The notes under the pieces were generated by a model. That model did not search any database, was not told the DNA's origin, and saw only the letters and a list, made by a program, of their open reading frames with translations. A DNA stretch of 8,173 nt from Hyphomicrobiales bacterium (GTDB taxonomy: Bacteria > Pseudomonadota > Alphaproteobacteria > Rhizobiales > Aestuariivirgaceae), in contig JALWJW010000018.1 of the NCBI GenBank assembly GCA_026996935.1, positions 1 to 8,173 of the forward strand. Reading direction: 5' to 3'. This document shows, in pieces, positions 1 through 7,057 of the stretch. The position numbers and the translations under genes were made by a program. The stretch's first letter is position 1. Every line of letters begins with the position of its first letter.

Positions 1-1053
1 TAAAAATACAAGATTCGACTTAGGTTTTTCAGCCCGTTTAATATCATACCCTTTTATGCCGATATGAATGAGCTTTGTCGCTGTATTCCATGGGGTTGGC
101 ACAACGGTGACATTTGCTTTAAATGGCACATCTTTACTGTCTGGTCCCTGATAATCATAAGGAAAATAATTTATCAGTTCTTCCACCCGAACCGCATCTT
201 TTTGCGGCAAGACACCCTGATTGATCGCCGCACGCATGAAACTGTAAGAAGCCGTATCCACATCAATTGAAAAGGTCGAAACCGGCTCTTTAGCAACTTG
301 ATTTAACGGACTGGTCTTTATTTTAGAAAATTTATCACGCCCGTTATCTGAATAAGATGGTGGGAACATCGCATCACGTTCGTGTCCAGCAAAACCAACA
401 ACTGAGCGTTTTTTCAGCTCCATTTTGGGCAACACCCTGTTCAGCACGGGCGAGGGAGCCATAACGGACGGCGCATAATTATTCATCGGTTGGCGAACGC
501 GTTTATCTTTTTTTACAGCACCATCATTCAAACCCTGACTTATTTGAGGTGTTCTCTCAGTCATTACGGCCCGTGGCACTGCCCCTGGTGTTGCCCGTGG
601 TTTTACCTTAACAATTTTGTCAGCACTTGAACTCTTGGTATTTTTCAACGTTCCAATCGTTGTCTGAGCAATTCCGCTTTCATTCTTTTTAGTATTACGA
701 TCAGGCTTGGATATAACGGTAGGCTCACTCACAGGTTCATTGGGTTTAATAAGTTCTTGAAACTGACCTGTATTTGCAACTGCCAAGGTCAATACGGCTA
801 TGCTTGTACCGCCTGCTAAAAGATAAGATAATTTCATCGATTTTCTCCATTTCGAAAAGGTCAATAGGTCAAAAATTTTGTTGCCTTGTCCTTTAAGACG
901 GTTTGAAACTCGATTTCCTTGGTGCTGATGTTGATTTTTTTCTTCAAACGCTTCCATTGCCGCACGCATAGCCGCATCTTTAGCTGCCTTTGAAGCGCGC
1001 GGTTGGGCTTCATTTTCAAAGCTTGAAGTTAGTTTTTCAAATTCTTTTGTCAT
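1..1053 (-). CDS. Membrane-anchored VWA-domain protein, YfbK family (3' end cut off by window edge)
   Basis: The frame is open from the ATG at 1053 to the window edge, giving 351 residues with the C-terminus missing. Residues 1-72 form a charged, Ala/Glu/Lys-rich, presumably cytoplasmic tail. Residues about 75-94 are a hydrophobic membrane anchor. Residues about 95-250 are a low-complexity Pro/Lys/Ser linker, probably periplasmic. From about residue 257 the sequence matches the conserved N-terminal region of YfbK-type proteins (PVSTFSIDVDTASYS, then VEELINYFPYDY). The visible part ends at KSNLVFL, where the VWA domain and its metal-binding DxSxS motif should begin. VWA domains bind protein ligands through a divalent metal; the ligand here is unknown. 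The start lies one base after the sigma factor stop (TGATATG), implying translational coupling. A second possible start at 837 has a better Shine-Dalgarno (GGAG at 845-848) and would remove the tail. The long form is preferred because such tails recur in alphaproteobacterial relatives as I recall them. Confidence 0.88.
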   Translation of the reverse strand, partial: MTKEFEKLTSSFENEAQPRASKAAKDAAMRAAMEAFEEKNQHQHQGNRVSNRLKGQGNKIFDLLTFSKWRKSMKLSYLLAGGTSIAVLTLAVANTGQFQELIKPNEPVSEPTVISKPDRNTKKNESGIAQTTIGTLKNTKSSSADKIVKVKPRATPGAVPRAVMTERTPQISQGLNDGAVKKDKRVRQPMNNYAPSVMAPSPVLNRVLPKMELKKRSVVGFAGHERDAMFPPSYSDNGRDKFSKIKTSPLNQVAKEPVSTFSIDVDTASYSFMRAAINQGVLPQKDAVRVEELINYFPYDYQGPDSKDVPFKANVTVVPTPWNTATKLIHIGIKGYDIKRAEKPKSNLVFL

Positions 1054-1054
1054 A

Positions 1055-1612
1055 TCATCTACTCGTCTCGGCTTTTGCTTCTTCGCCAACCAAAGCCTTT
1101 AAATGCTCACGGACCTTCATCATTCGCCACGAAACCGTTGCCTCTTTTACATTCAAAACTTCACCGGCTTCTGCGTGCGATAAACCTTCTGCAACAATCA
1201 ACAATGCGGTTTCGCGCAAATCTTCAGGCATGGAATTAATCGCGTTATAAGCCCATTCCACATCATCTTTTTGCTGAGCTTCGGCTCCCTTTTGCAAATC
1301 CTGAAGATCAGCAAACTCACCATGTATTTTTGCAATTGTGACCCGCCGGCGCAAAAAATCTCGCGCACTGTTCATGGTCACCTGATACAGCCAGGTTGTC
1401 AGTTTTGACTGTCCCTGAAAGCTTTGCAATTTACCAGCAAGACTAACGCAAATATCTTGCGCTAAATCTTCCGCATCGGCTTGATTTTGCAACATGCGAA
1501 ACCCAATTCTATAAATCAGGTCATAATGGCGCTCAAGCAGCAACGAAAATGCCCGCTTGTCACCCTTATTGGCCTTTTGGACCAGTGTAAAATCATCAAT
1601 CATTATATCCAT
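1055..1612 (-). CDS. ECF-family RNA polymerase sigma factor
   Basis: This 185-residue protein has the two-domain layout and length of ECF (group IV) sigma factors. Region 2 spans about residues 21-90, with the core-binding DAEDLAQDI segment at 46-54 and the -10-recognition part ending in TTWLYQVTMNSARDFLRRR. Region 4 spans about 124-174, with a helix-turn-helix around GLSHAEAGEVLNVKEATVSWR that would bind the -35 element. There is no extra C-terminal domain. It would redirect RNA polymerase to a small regulon. The VWA membrane protein follows after one base and is its likely functional partner; no zinc-binding anti-sigma gene is visible. The start is uncertain: ATG at 1612 has no Shine-Dalgarno, and ATG at 1603 (MIDDF) is equally acceptable and sits where a transcript from the nearby TATAAT would begin. 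The family is clear, but the specific ECF group cannot be assigned by eye. Confidence 0.93.
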   Translation of the reverse strand: MDIMIDDFTLVQKANKGDKRAFSLLLERHYDLIYRIGFRMLQNQADAEDLAQDICVSLAGKLQSFQGQSKLTTWLYQVTMNSARDFLRRRVTIAKIHGEFADLQDLQKGAEAQQKDDVEWAYNAINSMPEDLRETALLIVAEGLSHAEAGEVLNVKEATVSWRMMKVREHLKALVGEEAKAETSR

Positions 1613-1642
1613 TATACAAACTTAGACGCACAGCAATGTCAA
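1611..1642 (-). promoter_or_regulatory. Possible promoter of the sigma factor gene
   Basis: On the minus strand a perfect TTGACA (1642-1637) is followed by a perfect TATAAT (1616-1611). The spacer is 20 bases, longer than the usual 16-18, which weakens the call. The TATAAT overlaps the first ATG of the sigma factor, so transcription would begin close to the second ATG at 1603. I saw no convincing ECF-type GGAAC/CGTT pair. The rest of the 95-bp divergent gap (1613-1707) has no strong promoter for the rightward gene; TTTAAT at 1668-1673 is the best -10 candidate but lacks a good -35. Confidence 0.25.
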
Positions 1643-1707
1643 AACCTTGGCGACGGGACAAAAATAATTTAATTGTGCTTTTGCTCACTTCAAAATAGAA
1701 CAAGCCT

Positions 1708-3375
1708 ATGACAGATTTAAAATCAGAACTCCTTATGCCCGCTGGCTCACTTTTAAAGCTAAAAACCGCTGTTTTATACGGTGCAGATGCCATTTATCTG
1801 GGCACACCGGATATGTCTTTGCGGACAAAATCACAGTTTAGCTTAGAGCAAATTCGTGAAGGCATTGAATTTGCCCATGCTCATGGCAAACGCGTTTACC
1901 TGACATTGAACCTTTTTTCACACAATAAAGACATTCCAAAATTGGCCGAATATGTCGACACCATCAAAGATTTAGACCCTGATGGAGTAATTATTGCCGA
2001 CCCTGGCGTGTTTCAATATGTCAAACAACACGCCCCGAATGTGCCGCTGCATATTTCAACCCAAAGCAATGTCTGCTCCTGGTTATCAGTCAAATTTTGG
2101 CAAGACATGGGCGCGCAATTGGTCGTCCTTGCCCGCGAAGTCTCCTTTGAAGAACTGGTTGAAATTCGCGAAAAATGCCCTGATGTGAAACTGGAAACTT
2201 TCGTTCACGGCGCCATGTGCATGACCTATTCTGGCCGCTGTCTGTTATCTAATTTCATGGCCGAGCGTGGTGCCAACCAGGGCAACTGCGCCAATTCATG
2301 CCGCTGGGGATATAAGGTCCACTTAAAATTGCGCGACGGCACCATCAAAGAACTCGAAATTGATGAATCCAACGTCAATATGTTTGAATTCTTACTTGAA
2401 GAAGGTGCACGCCCGGGCGAATTTATGCCCATCGAGGAAAGCGAAAACGAGTCTTACATTTTAAACGCCAAAGATTTATGCCTGATGCCGAAATTGGATG
2501 AGTATTTAAAACTTGGCATTGATAGTCTTAAAGTTGAGGGCCGCAATAAGTCGGTTTATTATGTAGCTGTCGTTGCCCGCATATATCGGCGCGCCATTGA
2601 TGATTGGGCCCGCGATCCTGAAAATTGGAACCCAAAGCCCTATATGGACGAATTGATGAACGTCTCAAACCGTGGCTACAGCCTTGCCTTTCACGATGGC
2701 CGATTAACCAATTACGCCCACAATTACGAACAAACCCAAACTTTGGGCGAGTGGGAGTTTGCCGGTTTTATTTCAAACATCACCGATGATGCTTTTGAAG
2801 TTGAAGTTAAAAACAAAATCGTTGCCGGCGATGTTTTAGAGTTTTTACCCCCCGATGGTGGTGAAACGGTTCTCTTGCGGGTTTATGAATTTGAAAGCGC
2901 CCATAACGGTAAAATTACCGATGCGGTTCACGCTGGTACCAAGCCTGTCATTCGCTTACCATTCGAACTTTTCGATCATGAAAATATTCAGGCGCTTAAA
3001 AACCGTATGCCAGAACTCACCGTTGTGCGCAAAGAAACACCGCTCACCCAAACCCAGTGGGACCGCCTTAAGTTAGACCGTGTAGGCCAACGCCTGGAAA
3101 TAACCTGTAACACAGATGATCCTGTACATCCCCTTTACAAGCGCAAACGTGAAAATTTACGCAACTCTCTTAAAGAGGATAACAAAACCCGTAAAATAAA
3201 ATCCCCGCGTTTAGGCTTAGATACCTGCTGCGGGCGCGGGTGCAATGGCTGCATGATGTTCTGGCATGACCCGGCGTATGAAAAAGCCCGTGAAATCATG
3301 GCAACGAAGAAACAAGGCGAAACCCTGGATTGTGATATGCGCGAAGATATTCAAAACACTGATGCTGCCGAGTAA
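1708..3375 (+). CDS. trhP: TrhP/YegQ-like U32 family protein, tRNA U34 hydroxylation, with C-terminal Cys extension
   Basis: The first ~440 residues follow E. coli TrhP (YegQ): ELLMPAGSLLKLKTAVLYGADAIY at the start, LETFVHGAMCMTYSGRC in the middle, then DSLKVEGRNKSVYY and a beta-barrel-like region. Family knowledge: TrhP makes 5-hydroxyuridine at the wobble position of tRNA, with prephenate as cofactor-pathway input and an iron-sulfur cluster. The four expected cluster cysteines are present at C171, C178, C194 and C198. At 555 residues it is about 100 longer than E. coli TrhP (about 453). The extra C-terminal part is basic around 475-500 and carries a second cysteine cluster, CCGRGCNGC, at 507-515 followed by FWHDPAYEKARE. 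The ATG at 1708 gives the natural family N-terminus, although the Shine-Dalgarno is poor. The gene diverges from the sigma factor and stands alone on its strand. Other U32 members (RlhA, UbiU/V) fit less well. Confidence 0.88.
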   Translation: MTDLKSELLMPAGSLLKLKTAVLYGADAIYLGTPDMSLRTKSQFSLEQIREGIEFAHAHGKRVYLTLNLFSHNKDIPKLAEYVDTIKDLDPDGVIIADPGVFQYVKQHAPNVPLHISTQSNVCSWLSVKFWQDMGAQLVVLAREVSFEELVEIREKCPDVKLETFVHGAMCMTYSGRCLLSNFMAERGANQGNCANSCRWGYKVHLKLRDGTIKELEIDESNVNMFEFLLEEGARPGEFMPIEESENESYILNAKDLCLMPKLDEYLKLGIDSLKVEGRNKSVYYVAVVARIYRRAIDDWARDPENWNPKPYMDELMNVSNRGYSLAFHDGRLTNYAHNYEQTQTLGEWEFAGFISNITDDAFEVEVKNKIVAGDVLEFLPPDGGETVLLRVYEFESAHNGKITDAVHAGTKPVIRLPFELFDHENIQALKNRMPELTVVRKETPLTQTQWDRLKLDRVGQRLEITCNTDDPVHPLYKRKRENLRNSLKEDNKTRKIKSPRLGLDTCCGRGCNGCMMFWHDPAYEKAREIMATKKQGETLDCDMREDIQNTDAAE

Positions 3376-3414
3376 TATTAGGCTCAAGGCTTTCAACGAT
3401 TAAGCAGAAGATGG

Positions 3415-4617
3415 CTAGGATACCGCCTGACCTGCTACCAATCCTGCCGCATGACCACTAGACCACGCCCATTGGAAATTATGGCCACCAAGATGACCTG
3501 TCACATCCATCACCTCACCAACAAAGTATAGATTCGACACTAGGTTTGATTCCATGGTTTTGGACGACAATTCTTTGGTATCAACCCCGCCCAATGTCAC
3601 CTCGGCAGTGCGATAGCCTTCAGTGCCTTGCGGCAACACTTGCCAATGATTGACACCATTGGAAATAGCTGCCAATTGCTTTTTATTCAGGTCAGCCAAT
3701 CGGCCAGATACTTTTGCAATTTGACAAACAAAATCAGCCAATCGTTTGGGCAACCATGTACAAAGCACATTATTTATGTCTTGCTTGCCCTTGGTAGAGC
3801 GCGCCGTCATCAACTCATCAGCAACATTTACGTCAGGCACCAAATCAATCATCAAAGGTTGACCATCGCGCCAATAAGATGAAATTTGCAAAATTACAGG
3901 ACCAGACAAACCGCGATGGGTAAACAATAAAGCTTCGCGAAATTGCGTCTTGCCAAACTTCACCACAACCTCTTGCGATAGGCCTGTAATAGATTTCATA
4001 CTTTCAAGCAAAGCACCAGAAAATGTCAGCGGCACCAAGCCTGGCCGCAAGTCGATAATGCTATGGCCAAACTGTTGCGCAATACTATGGCCAAAACCCG
4101 TGGCACCAATTTTGGGAATAGAAAGCCCGCCAGTTGCAATAACCAATGACTTCGATGTCACAACTTTTTCATCCACATGAACAGAAAAAACTTCTGCCGG
4201 CTTTTCCACCCGCTTAACTTCAGACCCGGACCAAATCGTCACCTTGCCCGCGCGACATTCAGCAAATAGCATTTCGATAATTTGCGTTGCGCTATCATCA
4301 CAAAACAATTGCCCCGCCCCTTTGTCGTGCCAGGCAATCTCGTGCTTATTGACCATATCAATAAACTTTTGTGGCCCATAGCGCTTTAAAGCTGAGATAC
4401 AAAACCGAGGGTTCTGAGATAAGAAGTTTTTCGGATTACAGTGAATATTAGTAAAATTACACCGTCCACCACCAGAAATTCTAATCTTCTCACCAATTTT
4501 TCGCGTATGATCGAGCAATAAGACCTTTGCCCCATTTTGCCCCGCCGTTAAGGCGCACATCATGCCCGCGGCCCCAGCGCCTATGATAATAACATCAAAT
4601 TGGGCACCACTACTCAT
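3415..4617 (-). CDS. yhiN: YhiN/HI0933-family FAD-dependent oxidoreductase (BaiN-like)
   Basis: From the ATG at 4617 this is a 400-residue flavoprotein, the length of E. coli YhiN, which it matches nearly end to end. An N-terminal FAD-binding Rossmann motif GAGAAG (residues 13-18) is followed by the family signature SGGGRCNFTN (48-57). Further family blocks are GQLFCDDSA, LVIATGGLSIPKIGATG, LLFTHRGLSGPVILQISSYW and GTEGYRTAEVTLGGVDT. The C-terminal FAD-contact segment is LYFVGEVMDVTGHLGGHNFQWAWSSG. It should be a cytosolic oxidoreductase. The family's physiological substrate is unsettled: Clostridium BaiN acts on bile acid intermediates, which need not apply here. A GTG at 4638 would add seven residues and a 29-base overlap with uup. 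The ATG at 4617 is preferred because it leaves a short ATGAGTAG overlap typical of translational coupling. No terminator is visible in the 39 bases between its stop and the converging trhP gene. Confidence 0.92.
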   Translation of the reverse strand: MSSGAQFDVIIIGAGAAGMMCALTAGQNGAKVLLLDHTRKIGEKIRISGGGRCNFTNIHCNPKNFLSQNPRFCISALKRYGPQKFIDMVNKHEIAWHDKGAGQLFCDDSATQIIEMLFAECRAGKVTIWSGSEVKRVEKPAEVFSVHVDEKVVTSKSLVIATGGLSIPKIGATGFGHSIAQQFGHSIIDLRPGLVPLTFSGALLESMKSITGLSQEVVVKFGKTQFREALLFTHRGLSGPVILQISSYWRDGQPLMIDLVPDVNVADELMTARSTKGKQDINNVLCTWLPKRLADFVCQIAKVSGRLADLNKKQLAAISNGVNHWQVLPQGTEGYRTAEVTLGGVDTKELSSKTMESNLVSNLYFVGEVMDVTGHLGGHNFQWAWSSGHAAGLVAGQAVS

Positions 4618-6427
4618 TATCGCCGCCCATCTCTTCACGCATCATCTCAAGCTCTAGCCAACGCTCTTCGCTTTTTCTAAAATCGCGCTCTGCCTTGGCA
4701 AGGTTTTTCACCGTTTTGTCATAACGATCAGGGTCACTATTATAAAGTTTAGGATCCGCCAGTGCCAGCTTGAAAGTTTCAATCGCCTTTTCCAGTCTTT
4801 CCATTTTGGCTGGCAAGGTCTCAAGCGCATGCTTGTCCTTAAAGCTCATCTTTTGAGATTTAACAGTCTTTTGACCCTGCCCCGTTGCAGATTTGGTCGT
4901 CCGCGTTTTTTGAACGCCCTGTGCCGGTTGCTTTTGCTGATTTAGCATATCAGAAAACCCGCCCGCATACTCAATCCAAACGCCATCCCCTTCAGCGTGA
5001 ACAACCGATGTTACCGTGCGATCCAAAAAGTCGCGATCGTGACTAATCAACAGTATCGTCCCACTATAACTTGCCAGTAATTCCTGCAAAAGGTCCAGTG
5101 TTTCCAGATCCAGATCATTGGTCGGTTCATCAAGTACCAAAAGATTTGAAGGCTTGGACAGTGCCCGCGCCAACATCACCCGACCGCGCTCACCACCAGA
5201 TAATTCTTTAATCGGTGTGCCAGCTTGTTCAGGTTGAAACAGAAAGTCCTTCATATAACCAATAACATGCTTTTGCCCATCAGCCACAGGGATCATATCA
5301 CTGCCCCCACCCGTTAAAGCATCACGCAAACTTTCATCTGGTGACAGACTTTCACGGCGCTGGTCAAGTGTAACAATTTCAAGTTTCGTGCCAATACGTA
5401 TCGAACCGCTATCAGGTTCAAGTTCACCCATCAGCATTTTAAGCAGCGTTGTTTTACCAGCACCATTGGCCCCGATAATACCGACACGATCACCGCGTAA
5501 AATTTTAGTTGAGAAATCTTTGGTAATAACCGTGTCACCAAACGCTTTTGAAATATGATCGGCTTCAACCACCAGCTTTCCAGAAGCAGCTGCCTCATTA
5601 CCGGCCATTTGCACATTGGCTTTCACGCGCGCCTGCGTTGCACCAACCTCGATGCGTTTTTGTCTAAGGCCATGCAGATCGCCCAAGCGTTTTACATTGC
5701 GTTTGCGCCGCGCTGTCACACCATATCGCAGCCAATGTTCTTCACGCACAATTTTGCGATCAAGTTTGTGCGCTTCTAATTCTTCTTGCTCAAGCAACGC
5801 ATCGCGCCATTCTTCAAAATGTTCAAAGCCGCGATCAAGCTGACGCGTTTGGCCGCGATCAATCCATAAAGTACGTTTTGATAAGTTTTGCAAAAACCGT
5901 CTATCGTGACTGATTAACACCACCGCACAGCGCAATTTTGACAACACTTTTTCAAGTTGTTCGATCGCTGGTAAATCAAGGTGGTTGGTGGGTTCATCTA
6001 ATAATAAAATATCAGGTTTGGGCGCTAAAACACTGGCCAATGATACCCGGCGCATTTCCCCGCCAGAAAGGTTTTGCGGATCTTCATCACCACTCATACC
6101 AAAATCTTCAAGCAAGCGAATAGCCTGATATTCATCATCACCAGGGGCAAGTTGCGATTGCACAACCTCAAGCGTGGTTTTAAATTCAGAAAAATCAGGT
6201 TCCTGCGCCATATAGCGCACCGTTGTTCCCGGTTTAAAAAACCGCTCGCCATCATCAGCTTCAACCATGCCGGCAGCAATTTTAAGCAAGGTCGATTTAC
6301 CCGAGCCATTGCGGCCAACCAGACATAAGCGATCAAACGGCATCACAGTCAATTCTGCGCCCGATAATAAAGGAGTGCCACCAAATGTCAGGTGGATATT
6401 TTGTAGGGTCAATAAAGGTGGAGCCAT
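4610..6427 (-). CDS. uup: ABC-F family ATPase Uup
   Basis: Two complete ABC ATPase domains lie in one soluble chain with no membrane segment, which defines ABC-F. In the 605-residue form starting at 6427, domain 1 has Walker A GRNGSGKST (38-46), signature LSGGE (120-124), Walker B LLLDEPTNHLDL (141-152) and H-loop SHD (173-175). Domain 2 has GANGAGKTT (319-327), LSGGE (409-413), LLVLDEPTNDLD (429-440) and SHD (462-464). The linker contains HWLRYGVTARRKRN (231-244), diagnostic of Uup. Residues about 500-527 are a basic linker and about 527-600 a charged coiled coil, the nucleic-acid-binding tail that distinguishes Uup from EttA. Uup homologues act on ribosomes or their assembly and affect precise transposon excision in E. 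coli. Every catalytic residue is present. A GTG at 6436 would add three residues; ATG at 6427 is preferred because AAGTGG lies five bases upstream. The stop overlaps the yhiN start. Confidence 0.93.
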   Translation of the reverse strand: MAPPLLTLQNIHLTFGGTPLLSGAELTVMPFDRLCLVGRNGSGKSTLLKIAAGMVEADDGERFFKPGTTVRYMAQEPDFSEFKTTLEVVQSQLAPGDDEYQAIRLLEDFGMSGDEDPQNLSGGEMRRVSLASVLAPKPDILLLDEPTNHLDLPAIEQLEKVLSKLRCAVVLISHDRRFLQNLSKRTLWIDRGQTRQLDRGFEHFEEWRDALLEQEELEAHKLDRKIVREEHWLRYGVTARRKRNVKRLGDLHGLRQKRIEVGATQARVKANVQMAGNEAAASGKLVVEADHISKAFGDTVITKDFSTKILRGDRVGIIGANGAGKTTLLKMLMGELEPDSGSIRIGTKLEIVTLDQRRESLSPDESLRDALTGGGSDMIPVADGQKHVIGYMKDFLFQPEQAGTPIKELSGGERGRVMLARALSKPSNLLVLDEPTNDLDLETLDLLQELLASYSGTILLISHDRDFLDRTVTSVVHAEGDGVWIEYAGGFSDMLNQQKQPAQGVQKTRTTKSATGQGQKTVKSQKMSFKDKHALETLPAKMERLEKAIETFKLALADPKLYNSDPDRYDKTVKNLAKAERDFRKSEERWLELEMMREEMGGDNE

Positions 6428-6462
6428 AATGGCCACTTAATAGAACACAATTGCCATAATGG
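6423..6462. repeat. 10-bp direct repeat spanning the uup start codon
   Basis: GCCATAATGG occurs at 6423-6432, where it contains the uup start codon on the minus strand, and again exactly 30 bases away at 6453-6462, in the hairpin loop. The second copy supplies an ATG in the same frame. It may be a small duplication or chance in AT-rich DNA. Confidence 0.35.
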
Positions 6463-6475
6463 ATATAGCAATCAT
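6437..6475 (-). CDS. Possible 12-codon leader ORF ahead of uup
   Basis: An ATG at 6475 opens a 12-codon frame (MIAISIMAIVFY) that stops with TAA at 6439-6437, immediately before the alternative GTG of uup and in the same frame as uup. A second in-frame ATG is at 6457. The peptide is hydrophobic. The ORF lies almost entirely within the hairpin at 6441-6481, so translating it would open the stem. There is no strong Shine-Dalgarno. A frame this short can easily arise by chance, so this is a candidate only. Confidence 0.15.
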   Translation of the reverse strand: MIAISIMAIVFY

Positions 6476-6481
6476 GTTCTA
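6441..6481 (-). promoter_or_regulatory. Strong RNA hairpin in the rhodanese-uup gap
   Basis: The 14-base arms 6481-6468 and 6454-6441 flank a 13-base loop. Read as minus-strand RNA, all 14 positions pair: 12 Watson-Crick pairs plus two adjacent G-U wobbles. Read as plus-strand RNA those two positions become A-C mismatches, so the structure favours the leftward transcript. No U-tract follows, so it is not a classical intrinsic terminator. It could be an attenuator, an mRNA-stability element or a transcript end needing another factor. It ends 14 bases before the uup ATG. Confidence 0.5.
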
Positions 6482-6496
6482 AAAGCTTAAACAGCC

Positions 6497-6958
6497 TTAT
6501 TTAATCGCATCAATATCGATTTTTTTAATAGGTAAACCACGCGGAATCCAACCTTTACCATTTGGACCACCAACCATACCTTCTGCAACAGAAACCACAT
6601 TGCTATATCCCCGCTTTAAAAGCTCTTTCTGAATATAGGCAGAACGAGATCCTGTGGCACAAATGATAGCAATCTTTTTGTTCTTATCACCACCAATTGC
6701 TTTATCCAATTTAGCTAAAAAACCACCCTGATGCATAGAAATAGGCACAGCATCAACGCCAATCCCTGTTTCTTTCCATTCCATTGGATGGCGAACATCA
6801 ATAAGAACCAGCTTTTTCTCTTTGGCTTCTTTTAATGCCTGCGGGGCTGTCATAACAGGGTTGCCAGCCAGAGCAAGTGAAGACACGGCACCAAGGCCAA
6901 CCCCTGCAACAAGAAAGCCAGCAACAACAGTGCGTCTTGAAATTGTATTATTCATCAT
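6497..6958 (-). CDS. Exported rhodanese-like sulfurtransferase domain protein with a Tat-type signal
   Basis: The protein is 153 residues with a single rhodanese domain. The N-terminus has a twin-arginine stretch SRRTVVA (7-13), a hydrophobic core to about residue 29 and a plausible ALA-GN cleavage site near residue 31, so it is probably exported by Tat. The mature part carries LVLIDVRHPMEWKETG (50-65) and the active-site loop CATGSRS with catalytic Cys100. GYSNVVSVAEGMVGG and the GWIPRGLPI ending follow, as in many alphaproteobacterial periplasmic rhodaneses. The domain can carry a persulfide on the cysteine; its acceptor is unknown. ATG codons at 6958 and 6955 are adjacent and give the same protein minus one Met. 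It lies upstream of uup on the same strand with a 60-base gap containing a strong hairpin, so co-transcription is uncertain. It is too short, and exported, to be the tRNA hydroxylase TrhO. Confidence 0.88.
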   Translation of the reverse strand: MMNNTISRRTVVAGFLVAGVGLGAVSSLALAGNPVMTAPQALKEAKEKKLVLIDVRHPMEWKETGIGVDAVPISMHQGGFLAKLDKAIGGDKNKKIAIICATGSRSAYIQKELLKRGYSNVVSVAEGMVGGPNGKGWIPRGLPIKKIDIDAIK

Positions 6959-6970
6959 ATGACCATTTCA

Positions 6971-7000
6971 TTGAGTTTAAATCTATAAACTTTAGATAAT
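6971..7000 (+). promoter_or_regulatory. Possible promoter for the DUF3095 gene
   Basis: TTGAGT (6971-6976) and GATAAT (6995-7000) are separated by 18 bases, a reasonable sigma-70-type match that would start transcription about 50 bases before the ATG at 7058. It overlaps the candidate leftward promoter at 6982-7010. The region is AT-rich, so chance matches are likely. Confidence 0.3.
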
Positions 7001-7010
7001 ACCCAAACAA
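6982..7010 (-). promoter_or_regulatory. Possible promoter for the rhodanese gene
   Basis: On the minus strand TTGTTT (7010-7005) is followed, after an ideal 17-base spacer, by TATAGA (6987-6982). Transcription would begin roughly 15-20 bases before the rhodanese ATG. The hexamers are only moderate matches. Confidence 0.25.
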
Positions 7011-7057
7011 CTACTTCCCAAGTTACAAATGAGCCAAGTCACAATTTGGTGTAACAT

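Noticed and set aside
64..270. Rightward 68-residue ORF at the left edge
   Set aside because: It lies antisense inside the clearly family-matching VWA coding frame, with no family resemblance of its own.
3376..3414. Bidirectional terminator between converging trhP and yhiN
   Set aside because: I found only a short GGCT direct repeat and no stem with a T-run on either strand.
5555..5843. Two overlapping rightward ORFs antisense to uup
   Set aside because: They are shadows of the conserved Uup linker coding sequence. Their compositions (Arg/Ser/Cys rich) are typical of antisense frames.
6441..6481. Intrinsic terminator for the rhodanese gene
   Set aside because: The stem is strong, but the bases after it (TTAAGTGG) are not a U-tract, so a classical rho-independent terminator is not supported.
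6497..6958. Rhodanese gene as the tRNA hydroxylase TrhO, complementing trhP in the same window
   Set aside because: TrhO is a much longer cytosolic protein. This one is 153 residues with a twin-arginine signal, so the link to trhP is coincidental.
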